DNA of 64,000 bases from Xanthoparmelia taractica (GCA_033085395.1 JANQBS010000175.1:20755-84754), one strand, 5' to 3'. Positions 43,912 to 56,983 are shown, numbered from the stretch's first letter. The notes: generated from the sequence alone by a model not told the origin. Numbers and translations are program-made.

Positions 43912-45066
43912 TCATCCACCTCCTAAGCCTCTGCTCCTCGGATCCACTCGGCCTGGACTTCCGAGATAAGGCTTTGTAGGATCCCATCCGACTTCATTTA
44001 GCATATCAGCCAACTGTGTCCCCGGCCTTCCGAGTCCTCCTCCTGGCGGGCTGTATATCTTGATGCTCTCCATACTCGGCTCGCGTTGCATCCGTAGTGA
44101 TGGTGACCGCTGATTTACAGGTGTATGCGGCGTCTTTAATATGCTCCTGCCAATGCCATCGACGGGCGCGTCGCGAGCCCCCAAAGTAGACGATCTTGAG
44201 AACATGGAGCGCAATGATCGACGGGGTTTGGATCCTTTTCGTAGGAAGTCGGCACGGACAGCGTCCATACCTTCAGACTTGTAGATAGGGTCGGATATCG
44301 AAGCTCTGACGTTAGAGAAATCGGACGAATGTGGGGAGTAAGGTTCCTTGTGGCGTCGATGGCCGAAGCAACAAAGGAAGCCGACGGTCAGGAGGATGCC
44401 AGAGGCTAAGCCTGAGAAGAATCCCACAAGCGTACCTGCAAGGGTGAACTGAGGGCAGTGCGCTTGGGGTGCGGAGCGGTTCGTGGTTGCAGAGCCGGGG
44501 GGCATCGCAGTAGGGGTCGCGGACGCGGAAGTCGATGAAGTTGTTGCTGATGCGGATGAGCTCGAGCTGGTGGTTTTGGGTGGAGAGGTCGAGGATGAGG
44601 AAGTAGTTGTAGTTGAAGAGGTCGATGCTGTGGTTGAAGATGTCACGACAGTACATTGGCCATCTCGGCATTTGTAGCCATTGGGGCAACACCTTCCATT
44701 GCAAGTTTCCAGAGAGCCGCTCAAATCTGTGCTGAACAGCTGGCTCTCAGGATGTAGCGTTGCATTCTGCTGGGTGATGTCGCAGCTGATGGCCGTTATG
44801 GTGGAGCAATTCTGGCCTGTAGGACAACAGATCACAGACCTTTTGTTGTTGAAGGGGACGCATGTGCTTATTGTTGGGCAGCAAAAATTTTCAGATAACC
44901 CGTCGTGGTTACATGGTGTGAAGCCAGCTAGGGAACATGTACTGGCTCTTGGCAGAAGCCCTATTGCTTGCGCTGGTTCTGCTGTCGCTGAGAAAGCTGT
45001 TACTGAGGGGATAGTGGTGGAAACGAGGCATATCGCTGCCAGCTCGCATAGGGTCATTCGTCCCAT
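43912..45066 (-). CDS. Cys-rich type I membrane protein with Ser/Thr-rich stalk
   Basis: A single exon of 384 residues from the ATG at 45066 (MGRMTLCELAAICLV, a signal peptide ending near SVTAF). The extracellular part has about 12 cysteines in paired CC motifs: ENFCCPTISTCVPF, VICCPTGQNC, CNGRCCPNGYKCRDGQC. A long Ser/Thr-rich stalk (residues ~170-230) follows, probably O-mannosylated, then a membrane segment LAGTLVGFFSGLASGILLT and a basic cytoplasmic tail with RRSLRSMFSRSSTLG and a Gly-rich end. The design resembles Wsc/Mid2-type fungal surface sensors, though the Cys pattern is different from the WSC domain; in many Pezizomycotina, proteins of this layout are uncharacterised. The cytoplasmic S/T-P and basic sites suggest phosphorylation and membrane binding. 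Confidence 0.75.
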   Translation of the reverse strand: MGRMTLCELAAICLVSTTIPSVTAFSATAEPAQAIGLLPRASTCSLAGFTPCNHDGLSENFCCPTISTCVPFNNKRSVICCPTGQNCSTITAISCDITQQNATLHPESQLFSTDLSGSLETCNGRCCPNGYKCRDGQCTVVTSSTTASTSSTTTTSSSSTSPPKTTSSSSSASATTSSTSASATPTAMPPGSATTNRSAPQAHCPQFTLAGTLVGFFSGLASGILLTVGFLCCFGHRRHKEPYSPHSSDFSNVRASISDPIYKSEGMDAVRADFLRKGSKPRRSLRSMFSRSSTLGARDAPVDGIGRSILKTPHTPVNQRSPSLRMQREPSMESIKIYSPPGGGLGRPGTQLADMLNEVGWDPTKPYLGSPGRVDPRSRGLGGG

Positions 45067-45710
45067 GGTGATTCTGTGTGGTGAGTTGGATATGGAGAAA
45101 GTTGAGTAGTACGTGGCAAGGCCAATGTGCCAAAAGTGTTTGAGATATTGAAGCATGAAAGAAAACAGTATTATAAAGCGAGGTTGAGGCAGATCAAAGG
45201 GCGAGATAAAGAGAGAACAATCCAGGTCCCATTAAGCACACATCGAACAAAGGTAGAATCATGACTTTGAACATGGGAGTGAACAAGGGAGACAGAGAGA
45301 AGATAGGCTCTTGATTGGGAGGGAGAGGTCTGGGCATCACTCAAGTACCCAGCATGAGCTTTACCATGCTTGATAGCAAAGCCTGAATAGATCGAGCCCA
45401 CGCGCCGAAGTGGTATGCGGACTGGGGTACGGGGTAACTGTACTGCATCAGGAGTGTTACTCAGGGCTCGTATCGAGAGGCTGCCAAGGACTGCCTTTTG
45501 CGGGTTGGCAGTGGTCGGATGAAACAGCATGACCTTTGAGTCGGCGGTTCTGTATGAAAGGTAAGAGGTTTCGGAGTTGGGGAGCAATTTGACTGGTGGC
45601 GGTGATATCGCGCTAGTTTGAAAAAGAATAGCGTGAAAAATACTCGGATTTGAATCGTGAGAGCAAAGGGTAAATTTAGCTCTCTCTGCAACATTTATAC
45701 TTGATCTCTT
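45067..45710. promoter_or_regulatory. Shared divergent promoter region
   Basis: It lies between the Cys-rich membrane protein and the Rsm26-like gene, which are divergent. No clear element and no further gene is seen. Confidence 0.4.
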
Positions 45711-46769
45711 ATGATATTGTCACCTCTGTCGCGGCAGCAGACTGCTCTGCGAATTTGTCGGCCTCTCATCCAAGTAAGCTTGCAATTCCATGTACAGCGC
45801 GACCGTACTCCTGACCCAATACCAGACCCAATGCCTTTACAATCCCAAAACGCAACGACGGCGTCTCCACAGGGTACCCCAGCTCGCCCATAGCGAAGCT
45901 TTCACCAAAGATGGCGTACTTGGCATGCTGTCTGCCGATGGGTTTGATATGGCCTGGACTCAATACCATAGTCACCTCGTCGACCGCCTTAACAAGCTAA
46001 CAGCCGGTATACCCTCTGTTGCCTCGATCCACTCTACCGTTCTTCAAGTCCACCAACCCTTGCTAACATCAACGTTCAAGGCACTACATACGACAATTCT
46101 ACCACTCAAAACCTTGTCCTTGCGCATGCCCGTAAACCGGACGCCGCCTCCCTCTTCAACCATGCCAGCATGGCCTGGTCCAACCACCAATTCTTCTCCA
46201 CCCTCTCCCCGACCCCTCCCAAAATGTCCCCCCACCTCACAACCAAAATCAGCGACTCCTTTTCCTCCCCCGAATCACTCCGAGCCACCTTCATCGCGAC
46301 CGCCAACGCCATGTTCGGCCCCGGCTTCGTCTGGCTCGTCCGGCACAAATACCGATCCTCCCTGGAAGCCGAACTCTCAATCCTAACGACCTATCTCGCC
46401 GGTTCGCCTCTGCCGGGCGCGCATTATCGGAAGCAGGAGGTGGACCACAATACCATGATGGCCGCAGGCTCGTTCGGCACCACTTCGCTCTTGCCCGGAA
46501 AGGACAGCAAGATTGCGTACGGCGGAGCCGATCTCGATATCCTGTTGTGTGTGAATACGTGGCAGCATGTGTGGCTAATGGATTGGGGCATCGGAGGGAA
46601 GAAGCAGTTTTTGGAGGCGTGGTGGGAGGCTGTAGATTGGAACGTGGTGGAGGAGAGGTGGCACGCTACGACGAGCGAGGCCATTGCAGAGAGAAAAAAG
46701 AGTAACCCTCTGAGCCAGTTACGTGAGGTAGGTAGACAGGGGCGGAGGCCTGAGAGATCTGTATACTAG
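45711..46769 (+). CDS. Mitochondrial small ribosomal subunit protein of the Fe/Mn-SOD-like family (Rsm26-like)
   Basis: Three exons, 45711-45773, 45826-46006 and 46081-46769, join in frame to 310 residues; the introns (52 and 74 nt) carry CTGAC and CTAAC branch sites. The N-terminus MILSPLSRQQTALRICRPL is a mitochondrial presequence. The protein follows the Fe/Mn superoxide dismutase fold: LSADGFDMAWTQYHSHLVDR, then FNHASMAWSNHQFF, FGPGFVWLVRH, and the C-terminal LDILLCVNTWQHVWLMDWGI plus FLEAWWEAVDW. In fungi this family includes the mitoribosomal proteins Rsm26 and Mrp1, which have lost dismutase activity. The metal ligands of true dismutases are only partly kept here (no DVWEHAY-type motif), so a structural ribosomal role is inferred. 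Confidence 0.85.
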
Positions 46770-47399
46770 GGGGTGTGCCGGTCTTTGTACAAAGCTTCTA
46801 GTGTACGCGTTACGTACCGACACCTTCTCCACAATCACTCAGTTTCATGAACCATTCCAGCCCACACACAAGCTACAATAAATAAAGCCAGTGACCGATT
46901 GCAGACAATGATCGCACACTGTTCATCACACGAGCCACCACCCAGATATACCCATCTACCAAACGAATCCGCCACATTCAACGCAGCGACCCGCCCTCCT
47001 TCACGATCCCATCACCCAGTCGAAAGAGGTAGAACATGAACAATCTCTTTCAAACACCTACATCACGAACGAGGTAACTCTTTCAAACAGCGAAGCCACT
47101 CACCCCGCTCGTCCGCACATCTTGATTGATGGTGAGATCTTTTGAAGTAAAGTAGCGACAATACCAGGGCTCGCCAGACAAAGGAATATTTTATTGCGAC
47201 CGAATGGTACTGATCTACAGTCCATATGGAAATATACTATATGCTCATACCTTTTCTAACGTATGCCATGCTCTCTGGTAGAGGGAGCTGAGAGACGTCA
47301 ATGATGGTTACCCTTGAGCGCCCAGCTCGAAATCCCTATATATGGTATCAAAAGAAGTAAGTAGAGAATGACATTACACCTAATATCCCACAATCCATC
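46770..47399. other. Convergent intergenic region
   Basis: 3' flanks of two converging genes. No additional gene is supported. Confidence 0.4.
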
Positions 47400-50089
47400 T
47401 CACCACTCACTAGGTGGCTGGAAATCCGTGAAACCATGCACCAACGCTCTCCTTCTCCTCGCAGCTTCCGCAGGACTCTCCGTACTATGCTCTGCACTGC
47501 CCTCGCTCTTGACGGTACTTCTGACCTCATCGTGATTCGCATTAGACTCACTGCCAACGTCACCCATTCCCACCTCTGGGCCACCATTGCTCGCAACCCA
47601 TTCCTCAGCTCTCTTCCTCCCCAGGCTAGCATCATGTGGTTTGGGACCGGGATGGTCCGGGATAGGATCAGATTCCGAGCTTCCTCCTCGAGTTCTACCA
47701 TCGCCGTACTGGCCCCATAGGATGGGTTTGTGCGCGTTGGGACGAGCTTTGGGAAGAAGGGGACCCCACGTTTCGGGTATGATCCAGCAATGACTGCGCT
47801 TGTGCTCCGCTTCTGCTTCGGGCGGGGAGCCTCGCTCGGCCCAGGGTACCACGCCTTTCATTTGTGGGCAAAGGTGGTATTGCGCGCCTTCTTTGAAGCG
47901 GAGATTGGGACTGTCGACGGAGATAGTGGCTAGGACCTGCAGAATACCATATATCAGGAGCCAACGGCCACGGCGTGCCTCGAATGGGTCGAGAGTCTCC
48001 ACCTGGTCGCTCTGCTCGAAACGGATAAAATTCGTGACGAGGTCCGTGTGCAAATATTGGTCACGGAGAGTGTAGACATTGCTAGCTTCTGCGTAAGACA
48101 ATGCTTTGCGACGGGTCTGAGCAAGTATGTCTGCCGGCGAGGTTGGCTTCTTGACAATCCATGCAGCCCTAGGCTTGGATTGGGTGGGGACCGAAGCGGG
48201 CGTAATTGGATAAGGATGAGGGATGTGGGGGAAGCCGTTGCGGTTGTCGAAGCCGAGAAGGATGTCGGTGAAGGGAAGCTCGAAGGTGTCTGCACGAAAG
48301 TTTTGGCCAGATCTGCTTGTGATTGCCCACTTTTGTCCGGGGCGATACTCTGTGCCGTCAAACATCACATCACGGTCGACCAGGTAATCGTACAGACCCT
48401 CAAAGTCGTTCTTGAGACGCATGACCATGTCGCGAGTCAGCCAAATCTGGTCGTTGGTCGGTGGCCAATGCAGGAACGCATTCTCGTAGTATTTGCAGAG
48501 CCATTTCCTGAGTCTATCAAAGCAGCCACGAGCAACGGAGGCCGGAAGAGCAGTGTGAGGCCACATATCGCAAAAGTCGAAAGACAGCAGCCAACCTTGA
48601 GCCCGGTTGATTCGCTCTTCAATTTCCATGCTCGCGTTCTGGAGGAACATCTTGGTATGAGGTGCGATGTGACGCCATTCCGGGATTGTCTGAAGCCCCA
48701 TGTCTAGCATGCCTACACAGTGCACAAAGGCCTCAATGTAGCCTTCTCTCCACAGCACTCCAGGCGCCTCGCTAAAGGCCAGTAATGAAGCTGCATAGGA
48801 TGGGTTGTTTCGGACGTCGTCAAATTTGTGGCGGACAATGTAGTCTGTGATCCAGTCTACCCTGTTGATACTCTTATCCAAGTAGTCCGGATACATGACG
48901 ATACGTTCAAACAGTTTGGTCATTGCCTCATGTAGTGTCGTACCAACCAAGGCGCTTGCATCGTACATGACGGCGAAGAAATTCCGAGTGGTAATGTGCC
49001 ATATCGTCGAGTGTATTCCGGTCCCTGCGCCCGGCCACGGTATGTAAATCTCATGCTGGATACCATTGGGCCCTCTTTGAACAGAAGGCGCCGAATCGTA
49101 AACAGGGCGTATTGCATCAATGTCACCATCTTCATCTTGACATTGATACGCATTGTACATATCGACATCTTCTGGTGACGCCTCTCTCTGACTGTGGGAG
49201 TCATCAGGATAGAACTTGGGCCAGCCTTCAGGCTCCGAGACGTTGTACAGCTGGTCTATGAATGCCTTGGACCCAGACTGCTTGATGACTCGAGAGTTGA
49301 TGCGGAAGGAAGGAGGTGGCTTTGTCCGGGAGCCTTGCATGTACATGTAAACGAATATATCCCCTTTCTCGTCCCACAATTCAGGATTCTGTTTCTCGTC
49401 AGCGCAAGGTTCACCATGGACGCTTCGCCAATGCTTACGTTTGAGAGAGACTTCCACCCAAGCTGAGGCAGCTTCCCACCTCCTTCAAACCTCCTAATCT
49501 TATGCATGACGGACTCCTGCTGCTGTCTCTGACGTGGGCCCGGAGTATGGTGGCCACTCGAAGAGAAAGTGGCTTGTCCCTCGGAAGGAGCAGTGCTTGA
49601 TGTCAGAGAGGGTACAGCATCTAAAGAAGGCGTATAATTCTCGCTCCGACTTGGGATGTCCGAATTGATGGTAGATGTATACGGCCGCGGTCTGGGCTTC
49701 TCCGCATTGTCCTTCTTTCCCTTGATCAACCCACCAAGCTTGCCCCGCAGAGTCGAGCTCATGCCATCGAGGTGTGTTCGAAAATCACTCTTCTCAATCG
49801 CTGAAGCGACGATGATTGGGCGAGGCTTCCGCATGTGTGAAGGCATATGAGGAAGGTGGTATCCGTATGTGCTGCTTGTAGAAGATGCTGAGCGACGGCG
49901 TGGATTGGATTGGTAGGAGGACTGGTAGGAGGGAGTTGCGGAGAAGTTTGGCCTGGATGTGGACATTGGTCCGCCGGGATAGCCATAGAAGTAGGGATCA
50001 TCGTGGCCATATTCCGAGTATTCCTTGAATGCTCGTTTATCTGCTTGTTCGAGGTTCTGCTTGCGCGCATAGGCACCTCTTCCTGACAT
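47400..50089 (-). CDS. DUF8004-like large fungal protein
   Basis: Two exons, 50089-49439 and 49388-47400, join in phase 0 to 879 residues; the 50-nt intron has GTAAGC, GCTGAC and ACAG signals. The first ~215 residues are disordered, with NPRRRSASSTSSTYGY and KGKKDNAEKPRPRPY. The rest is a long folded region starting NPELWDEKGDIFVYMYMQGS, with PPSFRINSRVIKQS, EIYIPWPGAGTGIHSTIWHI, ITTRNFFAVMYDASALVG, and the later KPRAAWIVKKPTSPADILA and GRWLLIYGILQVLATIS. These segments are characteristic of a widespread family of Pezizomycotina proteins annotated DUF8004, of unknown function. The last 120 residues are again polar. I see no catalytic motif or membrane segment. Confidence 0.85.
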
Positions 50090-52596
50090 TATGGGCGGCG
50101 GAGATGGGGAGTTTGCGAGAAAGGTGGGAGGATTCTTGTGTGAGCATGAGCTGTTGACAGTGTTGACAGTTTGAGGTTGCAGACAATATACTCTGGTCTG
50201 ATCCTGGGGATGATGTAGGAATGCAGGAGGACTGGGAGCTGGAGCTGAAAGTCAAACATGCAGGCGGGGTTCCCCTGTGCCTGGATTGGATCTCGACGCC
50301 AAAGATGCCGTTCGAGTTCCGTTACGACCTCGGCTTTGGTGGGATATTATACTGGGCCGCAATTCGCAAAACAATGTACAGGGTACTTGATCCGACTTGG
50401 GGTTTAGAGTCCTTCAAACAATAACGATAATAATCACCATCCCCATGGACGTACTATTATCTTACAATTGGGAGCTTACAAAGCCTGCGGTGCTGAAATG
50501 TGCTTCTAAATTAAAGAGATATAGAGAGAAAGGGACTGGATTTTCTAACCAGCGGCGTGGCGGCGCTATTAGAGTAATATCTATCTAAGTGTTGGAGGAT
50601 TGATTGTGACAATTTCTATGAATAAATGAGAAACGTATTGACGGCCAATGCCAGAGCTTTGATTATCCCATGCAATCGTGTAAGAGCGATTTGTTTTGGC
50701 CTGACATATCTCAACGCGATATGCGATCTGACGCCCTTAGGGCCGGCATGATCGGTTTTGCCAATGGCTCTTGGACTCTTGCTTTGTTCCTCAGATGAAT
50801 CATTATTGCCAGCACATCTCTAACGTGATTGGTTGGCTGTCCACGTTTTGGTCCCGCTTTGCGGGACGGGAAGGATGGGAAGATAAAGTAGTCTGCTAAA
50901 GAAAGGCTGACGGCGACGACATTGATTGCTGTTATGTTCGAACCCGTCACTCAGGGAAGCGCTCCAACAGACTTCGCTCATTTCTTTCATGCTATCAGTC
51001 GTGGGTATTTGCGACGGGTCTGTTACGGAGTAGTCTCCTTGATAAGGCATGAAAGCGCTGTCTGAAGCTTGCCGAATAATTCTTCCGAATGGCACGCGTA
51101 TAAAGAATCCGGGGCAAAAGCCTATCATGGTCCCCAAATCCGCAAAACATCATCTACCGACCCTGCCGTTGCAAGTTCCCCCACAGATCTGCCCACAATG
51201 GACGTGCAGATGAGCTTGAACAAATGCACCCAGCTCGATTCATGAGGAATTCCAAAATGCTGTAATTGCGATCCCACATGTGTTGAGGAAATTGTCCTGC
51301 TGCATCCAACCGACGCCCAAGGCTTGGTTACCGAGAATTTTGTCAAGCAGTCTGCAAGCCAATGCTTGCCATTTCCCACGTCAGCTAGCTTCTAGCATCC
51401 AGGCGCCCCGGCATAAAAGTCCTAAGTCACAGGTGTCTCGGCGTGCTGATAGGTTCCATGGCTTAATAATTCCCTCTTCCCACAGAGGCCTCAGAGATAC
51501 TTACTTTGTATCATTGACGTTTCATCTCGATGTTCACGGCTGCAGATGCAATTCGAACATCCACGCAGAATCCACAGTGTTTCATGACACGTAGAGGTAG
51601 TGGGAGCGCGATTGCGCAGGCTCAAGGCACAATAATAAGCCGTCCGTTTTCGGCGAGGAAATGACGGTGGTCTTTATATCACAATTGGTGCGAGAATCAC
51701 TCTTAATGTAATCAGATGCAGCTGCCCGGCCAGCATAACCTGGTTGCCATGGGATTTCAGTCCCATAAAGTACTTCTACCAAGTAATTCATGACTTTTCG
51801 TTTGTATAATTCAAAGGCTCTAGCTTCCCGTCCAAAAAGGCAGGGATTCTAACGCCACCACCCCACACACAAACGTATGAGGGTAGGGGTATCGCAACTC
51901 GGAGTCTCTCATCCAAGATTGCAGGATCTCGGACACGCCGCATATATCTGATCCCCAGACATGAGACGGCCATACCTCGCTACCATAAATTTTCATACAC
52001 CATAAGGAAGGGCACCACGACAATGACCGTTTGTCGAGAGGGAATATCTAGCGGAAGGAATCAACAGCGGACCAAAGACGGGAAGAATGCATGATAATTT
52101 GCAAGCTATATTTGATTTATGTATCGCGCTCATGGCCATTGATATTGTGGGGGACCTGAGCAAGCGAAATGTCATAGATCTATAGCTGTTGTCGAAGGGC
52201 TATATAAAATTTCATTGTGGCTGGCTCTGGCTTCGAGCCTTCACCACTCGTTGTCCGTGAAGGGTTGGAAGCCAAGCAAATGCGAATGCTTCATTCCCTG
52301 CAACCTGACCCTCTGAATGGGCAAATATTGGTCTTTACGTGAGCATGTAGTAGACTTGCCTTTCATCGGCCCGAATCACTACATCATCACCGATCTCTGG
52401 TATTTTCATAATGTAAAACATTCAGGCAGTGGTGCTCTGGACGGCCGTCAATGGCTTACGGTGCAGGTCAAGAATTCCACGCTTGCCATTGGAATCTCTC
52501 GATGGTCAACAACCAGCCTCTCTTGCCCTCGACGGTCCGACATGCCTATGATATGCAGCTGACTCGTATTTCATGGATTGCCAGACTGCAGGCGGT
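50090..52596. other. 2.5-kb gene-free region
   Basis: No reading frame with recognisable composition is found on either strand. There is no clear repeat or RIP-like island; G+C is ordinary. It may hold non-coding transcripts or degenerated sequence, and the promoter of the DUF8004-like gene. Confidence 0.4.
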
Positions 52597-54434
52597 TCAG
52601 CCCGGCTGCCCTGCCTTTCTTGAGGCCCATAATCTTCTCAACTCTTTTACAGCGCTCATGATTAATGGCACACCTACAGGCCCGAGTAATGGCAAATAAA
52701 CAGCGACTTTGTGCTCGTCGGGAAAGTAGACCTGGCCAACCATACTCTTTTCGAAGAAACCCTTCTCAGCTTGTATCTCAGCGATTTGAGCATGCTCCAA
52801 CGCATCACTGAACCTGCCTTCCTTTAAAGCATTACACGTGGTACGCAGATGCATTAGCGTAGTGTCCACTGCCGATGATACCGTCTCCGGGATGGCAATT
52901 GAAGGCAAAGCCATGGTAAGACAAGCCAAAGACCTCATAGTTGATGACGCGGACAGAAGGAGCGATGCAGCACGTATGCGGGTGAGGCTTTGTAACTGTA
53001 GCGGTAGGGAAGGAGGAGTTTGTGGTGCTCCCAAAAATGACAGCAGCTGGTGAGAAAAGGTCAAGAGTGCTGGCTGGATTGATTCTTTAGACAGAGTCGC
53101 TTCATTGGAGGTAGCATTGGCATTCTGAGGATTCAGGATCACCACACCACCCCATTGGGGGATCAGCCAGCTCGAAGCTTGGCTTCCCTTAACCACCAGT
53201 GGTGATGTCGAGCGATCAGGCACGTAGAGCACAAAGTTGAGTGTCGGTCCAGCCCCTATGCTTGGGCTTAAAGGCCATTCAGCCGCGTTGATGAACGCAC
53301 TCAGGTCTTCTTCTCGCAAAGTCCATACCTGTTGCTCTGTGTCGTATTCTGGTGAGTGGACTGATGGAGAGAATGTCGCATATAATTGCACCTGAGTATC
53401 GACAGTGAAATTGCTGACACCAGATATGGAGTCGAGCAGGGGGGTAAAGTACTCAGCAAGGGCTGACTCTATCTCCCACGAAGACGGCGTAGTAGAAGGC
53501 GTAAAGAGAGACACGGTTATGTGATAGGTTGGAGCGTATTTGAGAGCTCGAGTCATACGGCTATCCGGTCTCACCGCAACCTCTCTATTGGGAGATCTAT
53601 GGCATCTTGATCTGAGCTCTGTCGGCGCAGAAGAAGTAGGTGCGGATATCTGAGATGCTTGACCTATATATTGAGCCGGCTGAAGGATGTAGGCGATGGT
53701 AGCTTGCTCCTCAGCGAATAGCTCCTGCAGCTTGGTGGCGATGAAAGTGGCCAAGGTTGAAAAGCTCGAGGATACGGAAGGCGCCTGATTGGAGGCGTAA
53801 AACACTTCAAGTCTGGTCGAGTGAGACTGCAGCTTTGCTGAAACTGCTTGAGCACCGACCTTTGGTTGGAGTCGGACTGTCAAAGCCTGCTCATCCAAGC
53901 CGTGCGTACTTCCGTATTGTGTCAGAGATCCAGCGGCATATCCATCTTGTGTCACCGCCATTGACGCGTTTTGAGTGTCACGAGAGAGGGAAGTCTTTGC
54001 CAATCGTAGACGCAAATGGTGGGCGGAGAACTCATTGAGGTCATCGAGTGCATGCTGAGTCATACGAACGAGATGCGCTGCTTCTGGTTCGCGTAAAAAT
54101 GGTGCTTCGATGGTGATTTGAAGAGGGAATGTGGGTCTGCAGGCCTACAACATGTTCAGCGGCTGCTTTGCACAGACGCAAAAGAGACAAGTACCTTCCC
54201 ATCGGCCCAATCTAACATATCTTGAAGCGGCAAACTCGCCCGATGAATGGATGTAGTCCATATCCATACTGGTAGACCAAGTAGGATAACCACAGCCCAG
54301 AAGGATAGGATAACGAGGCCCCTAGTCTTTATGCTGTTTGGGGTTTCTGGTGGAGGCTCTTTCTGAGCAGTCGCTGGACTTGAAGCCAGCTTGTAGTTTG
54401 CATCGTCGGGTCCAGGAGCGATATCCTGTGCCAT
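52597..54434 (-). CDS. GPI17: GPI transamidase subunit PIG-S / Gpi17
   Basis: Two exons, 54434-54195 and 54144-52597, join in phase 0 to 595 residues; the 50-nt intron has GTACTT and TGTAG ends. An N-terminal membrane anchor follows a short cytosolic segment: KTRGLVILSFWAVVILLGLP then VWIWTTSIHRASLP, the latter being a PIG-S signature. The large lumenal domain has TYHITVSLFTPS, WEIESALAEYFTPLLDSISG, NFTVDTQVQLYA, LNFVLYVPD and WGGVVILN. A second hydrophobic stretch near the C-terminus, KVAVYLPLLGPVGVPLIMSA, is the second transmembrane helix. PIG-S is a core subunit of the ER complex that attaches GPI anchors to proteins. Length and layout are normal for the family. Start ATG at 54434 precedes AQDIAPGPDD; the upstream reading frame lacks similarity. 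Confidence 0.93.
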
Positions 54435-55003
54435 ACTATCCGGGCGATGGTGCCATGGAATGATTCGAGATGGTATCCGTCTCGTCCTACACCAGCGGCC
54501 ATCGGCAAAACGTTTAGCCGAACAAGATTCGAGGAAGCAAAAATAGCATCTCCAATGCCCCCTCCACATACTGACATGGGTTTCTGCATCATGAGAAAGT
54601 ATTAGTGCCGATTGGCCGAGTCAAAAGCATTCAACGGAATTGCTAGAGATGCCGGGGAGATTTCATGCTCTCCCAACGTAAGTTTGTATCATCGAGCTTC
54701 CTCTTTGGGACATACGAGGGAGTCGACAGCCTTATCTTACCACTAGCAAGTAATCATGCTAGCACTGAAGTTCATTTCCTCCTGGGCTCAGCAGTCATAC
54801 TGTCATGACGTTCTCATGGGCTTCTGGACTTCCCAAGGCGGAAAAGGTGGAGAAGTTCCATTTCAAATACCAGCAATGCGGCATTCTCGTTATCTAGGTA
54901 TGTAGATAGCTAAGGTATATAGAGAAGTCGATGCCGGCCATGTTGTTTCCTCGCTTTTGTAAGTTCTGAGCCCTCCAAAGTCTTACTTTGTAGGTATAGC
55001 AAG
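54435..55003. promoter_or_regulatory. Shared divergent promoter of GPI17 and the amidase gene
   Basis: These 569 bp lie between divergent starts; nothing else is supported. Confidence 0.4.
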
Positions 55004-56983
55004 ATGTCTCTCTCTTTAACTCTCAAATCATTGCTCTGCTTTTTGTTTCTGACTTTAGTGTATGGGCAGACTTGTCCTAATTCAACGTGTAAGACGTCTC
55101 GTATCTCCTTATGCTGACATTATCGATGCTGAAGAAAGAAACCGTTCAGCATTAGGAGGCTTCCCTGCATTGATAGAGGTCACCCTTGAAGAGCTTGAGA
55201 CCAGGCTTGAAGCTGGCGAGTTTACTAGCGTTGACCTTGTCAATGTGTGCCTTCGGGTTTGCCATGAAATCGTATAGGCAGTTGACAGTGATTAGGCGTA
55301 CATTGCAAGAATCAATGAAGTCAACGGAACTCTCAATTGTGTTACCGAGATCAACCCAGACGCTGTCAGCATAGCTGCAGAACTGGATGCGGAGCGGGCA
55401 AATGGCACTACCAGAGGTCCTCTACACGGAATCCCGATCATCATCAAAAACAACATTGCAACAAATGATAAAATGAATAACACGGCCGGCTCCTTCGCTC
55501 TATATGGAGCGAAAGTGCCAAGAGATTCGACACTGGTTTCCAAATTGAGAGCTGCAGGCGTGGTTATCCTGGGGAAAGCGAACCTGAGTCAATGGGCAAA
55601 CTTCAGATCTGACAATAGCACAAACGGGTGGAGTGCTTATGGCGGTCAATGTTACGGGGTCTATTACCCCGGCCAAGATCCCAGTGGAAGTTCCAGCGGC
55701 AGCGGTGTTGCATCAGCAATCGGTCTTGCATTCGCAACTCTCGGGTCAGAAACAAGCGGCAGTATTCTGAGCCCCAGCGAAGTGAGCAATCTCGTAGGCA
55801 TTAAGCCCACCGTAGGACTTACCTCCCGATCCTTGGTCATCCCCATCAGTCAACGCCAAGACACTGTAGGTCCAATGGCGCGGACGGTCAAAGACGCAGC
55901 TTACGTCCTCCAAGCCATCGCCGGCAAGGATCCGCGCGATAACTACACCTTGGCTCAACCGTGGGACACACCCCCAGATTACGTCGCCGCCTGCAACTTC
56001 TCCAGTTTGCGAGGAAAGCGGATCGGCATTCCACGCAACGTGATTGACCCGACGCAAGAACCAGACAACACCGCCATAGCCGCCTTCAACGCCGCCGTCG
56101 AAATCATCAAAAAGGCAGGCGCGACAATCGTCGACAACACCAACATCACCGCATACGCACTGGCCCAGTACACCAACGGCTCAAATGAAAACATCGTCCT
56201 CGACGCGGACTTTGTCTCCGATCTCCCAGGCGAATACCTCTCAATGCTCTCCTACAATCCACAAAACGTGCACGACCTCGCCGACGTCGAAAACTTCACC
56301 CACAGCTTCCCCCCAGAAGACTACCCGGACCGCGACACCGCCGTCTGGGACCAATCGCTGGCCCTCGGCTTCAACAACACCAGCCCCGAATTCTGGGCCG
56401 CCTACCAGGACAACGTCGAAATCGCCGGCCGGCAGGGTATCCTCGGCTTGCTGGCCAACTACAGCCTCGACGCGCTGATCCTGCCGACGGATTTCTCGCC
56501 CGGGCTGCCGGCCCTGATAGGGACGCCCGTCGTGACGGTACCTCTGGGCTTCTATCCCGCCAACGAGACCGTGGTGCGCAACATGAGAGGGTCGTTGGTT
56601 GAAGTCGGGCCCAATATTCCGTAAGTACCTTCCTTTAGTCGCCACCGCATCCATTAGCGCTCCGTCCGTCATTGACAGCGGCACGCAACAGGTTCGGACT
56701 CAGCTTCCTCGGCGCGGCCTGGAGCGAAGCCAGTCTCATCGGGTACGCGTATGCGTACGAGCAGAGGACGCAGACTCGCAATAAAGTCCAGCCGTACATC
56801 GTGCCGTCGACGGAACTGGTCGATGTCGTGGGTAAAGGTAGTGGGAACTATTCGATGCCCGTGGGTATAAGGAGCCTCAAGAGTTTGAGGATTCATGAGA
56901 GCGTGAGGAGGTATGAGATGAAGAGGAGCGTTGACAGTCAGAGGGATTTTCCGAGAAAGGTGTCGGCGAGGCATCAAAGGTAG
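55004..56983 (+). CDS. Secreted amidase-signature hydrolase
   Basis: Four exons, 55004-55088, 55150-55244, 55296-56620 and 56692-56983, join in frame to 598 residues. The first exon encodes a signal peptide, MSLSLTLKSLLCFLFLTLVYG. The acceptor of the first intron was set at 55149 because the nearer one gives a stop. Amidase signature parts: EELETRLEAGEFTSVDLV, the catalytic lysine in HGIPIIIKNNIAT, the Ser-rich loop DPSGSSSGSGVASA with the cis-Ser, and GSETSGSILSPS with the nucleophilic Ser; VGIKPTVGLTSR, and the C-terminal PFGLSFLGAAWSEA. All three residues of the Ser-cisSer-Lys triad are present. The substrate cannot be read from sequence; many secreted fungal amidases are assumed to cleave amides or dipeptides. 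Several NxS/T sites fit secretion. Confidence 0.92.

Noticed and set aside
48048..48707. 219-codon plus-strand ORF
   Set aside because: Antisense to the DUF8004-like gene; no domain and no independent signals.
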